A stretch of DNA of 64,000 bases from assembly GCA_015179045.1 (NCBI GenBank), contig WHUZ01000006.1:1-64000 (forward strand), in the 5' to 3' direction. The notes under the pieces were generated by a model. It was given only the letters and a program-made list of their open reading frames with translations. It did not search any database and was not told the DNA's origin. This DNA comes from Kalaharituber pfeilii (Eukaryota > Ascomycota > Pezizomycetes > Pezizales > Pezizaceae). Of this stretch, positions 62,022 to 64,000 are shown piece by piece. Numbering within the stretch: the stretch's first letter is position 1; each line of letters starts with the position of its first letter. The translations under genes and the position numbers were made by a program.

Positions 62022-62844
62022 CCCATGGCCAAATCCTGTGGGAAGCCACAGGCAGCTTAAAGGAGAGACTGGAACAAAACGGGAAAAAATGTTGGCTGAA
62101 GTTTAAAGGAGTGATGGGAGGTAGATGAAGTTGGAACAACTGAGGTCAGAGAATAAGCTTCAAAAGTGGCGGCTAGTCTCGGGGAGGGAGGGGGTTGCTT
62201 GTCGGGATGGAGAAGGGGGGGGGGGGGGAAGGGGGGTTGATGAACGAGGACTTTTCAGGTTCCTGCGGAGAGGGACAAGGTGTGTAACTGAGGTGTTTCC
62301 CGCGAATAGTGGGGTTCTGGTGTAAGTCTGAGAATTTTCCCGGCGTTCTTTTTCAAATTGTAATTTTTTTTTTTTTTTTTTCTTTTTCTTTTTTTTTTTT
62401 TTTTCTCCTCTTCAGCTTTCATAAATTAACGTCTTTAACTTTACTGGACAATGAGGGGGGGGAAAAAAATAGTCAAAGGGCAGTGAGATCCGGTGCCGCG
62501 GACGGGCACTAACTTAAGTGATGCAATTCTAGCTGCAAGCAGAGAGATGGGACGAAGCGACACCTTGAAGAGGGATGGTCACTTGCCTGGGTCTCTACTC
62601 CCCCCAAGTATGTATATGAAGCTGGTATTGGACTTGTCTATTTAATAGAAGCCGAGGGCAGGGGCAACTCGGTTGAAAGCGGGGTGACCATCACCTAGAA
62701 TGGAGGGATAAACGCAGGGCAAGAGCGATATCGACACAGACAGGAAGCGGGGGGGGGGGGGGGGAGGGAGCGTGGAGAGGGGGGTTGGGGAGGGGACGGG
62801 GGAGGGGACGGGGGAGGGGAGGGGAGGGGAGAGGAGGGGTAATC

Positions 62845-62876
62845 AGGCAAGCAGGCAAGCAGGCAAGCAGGCAAGC
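62845..62876. repeat. Tandem repeat, unit aggcaagc x4
   Basis: Four exact 8-bp copies, just downstream of a ggggaggggacggg repeat at about 62786-62825. Direct observation. Confidence 0.92.
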
Positions 62877-63025
62877 GTGAAGGAAGCGTCGAGTTGTGCT
62901 TGAGCAAGGCGCGGATACACGAAGCTTAAAGATGAGATTCCAAGGCTCGATGCCGGTGCGGGAGGGCGGCCAGCGTGAGGGGCCGTGGGAAGGGCCGTGG
63001 GGAAGGGGGAAGGCCGACAGTGGCA

Positions 63026-63060
63026 GGGGCGGGGCGGGGCGGGGCGGGGCGGGGCGGGGC
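63026..63060. repeat. Tandem repeat, unit ggggc x7
   Basis: Seven exact copies of a pentanucleotide; strongly G-quadruplex-prone on the plus strand. It lies about 1 kb upstream of ATG101. Confidence 0.92.
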
Positions 63061-63337
63061 AGGCTAGGGGAACACCAGGCTGGGTGATCGCGACCACGGG
63101 CGGACCGTAGGGTACCGTACAGCCCCAGCACAGAGAGCGCCAGCACCTCCGAGCGCGAGCACGAGATGATCCGCTGCCCCCGCTCTGCAAGTGCGTGCGC
63201 AGGCCAGGACACCGCTTTTGCCTCAATTGCAGCCAAGCGACTGTGTATCTGGAGAAGCTGGCGGACGAGGGCGGCGAGCGCCCGGCGGGGCCCGCATAAA
63301 CATGCTTACCATGCCTACTTAGTTCCTTGTCACGGTG

Positions 63338-63365
63338 CAGCCCGCAGCCCGCAGCCCGCAGCCCG
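63338..63365. repeat. Tandem repeat, unit cagcccg x4
   Basis: Four exact 7-bp copies. A further 7-bp repeat of a different unit (cggggga) follows at about 63468-63496. Confidence 0.9.
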
Positions 63366-64000
63366 CAGCACGTGGGAGCCTCATGGGGTCTCGCCCAGCA
63401 CTGAGCGGCGTATCATACGGCATCAGCCTGGCGCACATCGGGCAGAAGGCAGCGTGCGGTGCTTGCCGGACGGGGGACGGGGGACGGGGGACGGGGATAC
63501 AAATGACGATGATGAATCGCAGCCACCGCGATGTGGGTGACATCGTGCAGGACGGGCGCTGCAATTTACCTCATCTGCGTCTCGCGCGCCATCGGCTCCT
63601 CTACCCCACACGGCGCGCGCGATGGCCCACGGTAAGCACCGCGCCGCCCGCACGCAGAGGACAAACCAGAGGCCAGGCCGGACCGCTGCCTCCCCTCCCC
63701 TCCTCCCCTCCCCTCCCTCCCCGCCTGCTGGCTCACGGAGGATGTCACCCCATCGGCAGACCGAGCCGGGCCCTGTCCACCCGGAAGGTGAGATGCTAGC
63801 ACCCAGCTCGGCGCCGGCAACGTAGGTGTATCCCATTTGGTGGCCGCCGTCAGGGTACGAGATTACCCATTGGCCCACAGTTTAGCAAGTACGGTACTAT
63901 CCTAGCAAGCACGACTGTGGTTATCCAACTGATCTCCACAGCCAGCGGCGGGGCGGTACCAGGGCTCACCCACGGGCGGCGGCTACTCGCCACCAGTGGT

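Larger units (their letters stand above)
62022..64000. promoter_or_regulatory. Upstream region of ATG101, GC-rich with many tandem repeats
   Basis: About 2 kb to the window end. The first 600 bp include T-rich runs (62365-62405) and a G run at 62217-62228. From 62740 onward it is GC-rich with a chain of short tandem repeats and very many overlapping chance frames on both strands. No supportable gene; one could begin beyond the window. Confidence 0.5.

Noticed and set aside
62691..63878. Frames up to 181 aa on both strands near the window end
   Set aside because: They translate tandem repeats into Pro/Arg/Gly-rich strings; no family support.

Overview
The window is nuclear DNA of a filamentous ascomycete (Pezizomycotina). 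The genes are split by short introns of about 45 to 110 bp with GTATGT/GTAAGT-type donors and CTAAC/CTGAC-like branch sites. Each recognisable protein matches a fungal family: Sat4/Hal4 kinase, eEF1B-gamma, mitoribosomal uS9m, calcineurin B, Epl1, mitochondrial TrpRS, Get4, Cdc123, Mei2-like, HapE/Hap5, Fcf2 and Atg101. Intergenic DNA is unusually long for such fungi, with many homopolymer tracts and short tandem repeats. An early-diverging lineage such as Pezizomycetes is possible, but that is only an impression. I see no tRNA, intact rRNA gene, transposon with recognisable coding sequence, CRISPR array or secondary-metabolite cluster.

Layout. 1-4290 has no supportable gene. 4.3-6.3 kb is a GC-rich, repeat-bearing leader in front of the SAT4-type kinase (6292-7896, +). 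7.9-14.5 kb is gene-free, with a minisatellite, an ATTGGATA-rich hairpin patch and a 42-A tract. 14.5-15.8 kb (+) holds a damaged RRP36 copy, convergent with eEF1B-gamma (16027-17715, -). eEF1B-gamma shares a 310-bp divergent promoter with mitoribosomal uS9m (18026-19051, +). 19-23 kb is intergenic, followed by a Gln/Ser-rich conserved protein (23007-24180, +). CNB1 (25948-26827, -) and EPL1 (27819-30089, +) are divergent. 30.1-35.5 kb is gene-free. Two conserved fungal proteins of unknown function lie at 35485-36741 (-) and 40034-41241 (-), then MSW1 (41385-42902, -) divergent from GET4 (43467-44896, +). A small conserved protein (46206-46951, -) is divergent from CDC123 (47287-49110, +), which converges on MEI2-like (49592-52402, -). 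HapE (53936-55080, -) and FCF2 (58793-59942, +) are separated by 3.7 kb of GC-rich DNA. ATG101 (60924-62021, -) has a GC-rich, tandem-repeat upstream region reaching the window end.

The genes are core housekeeping and regulatory functions, not one pathway. Translation and ribosome biogenesis are well represented (eEF1B-gamma, uS9m, Rrp36, Fcf2, Cdc123, mitochondrial TrpRS). Chromatin and transcription (Epl1, HapE), signalling (Sat4, calcineurin B), tail-anchored protein insertion (Get4), autophagy initiation (Atg101) and meiotic RNA binding (Mei2) make up the rest. I found no undescribed system. The most useful observation is that several otherwise conserved genes are each exactly one base short at one or more points, often in a homopolymer. 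This points to assembly under-calling, except for RRP36, which also carries a stop and looks decayed.
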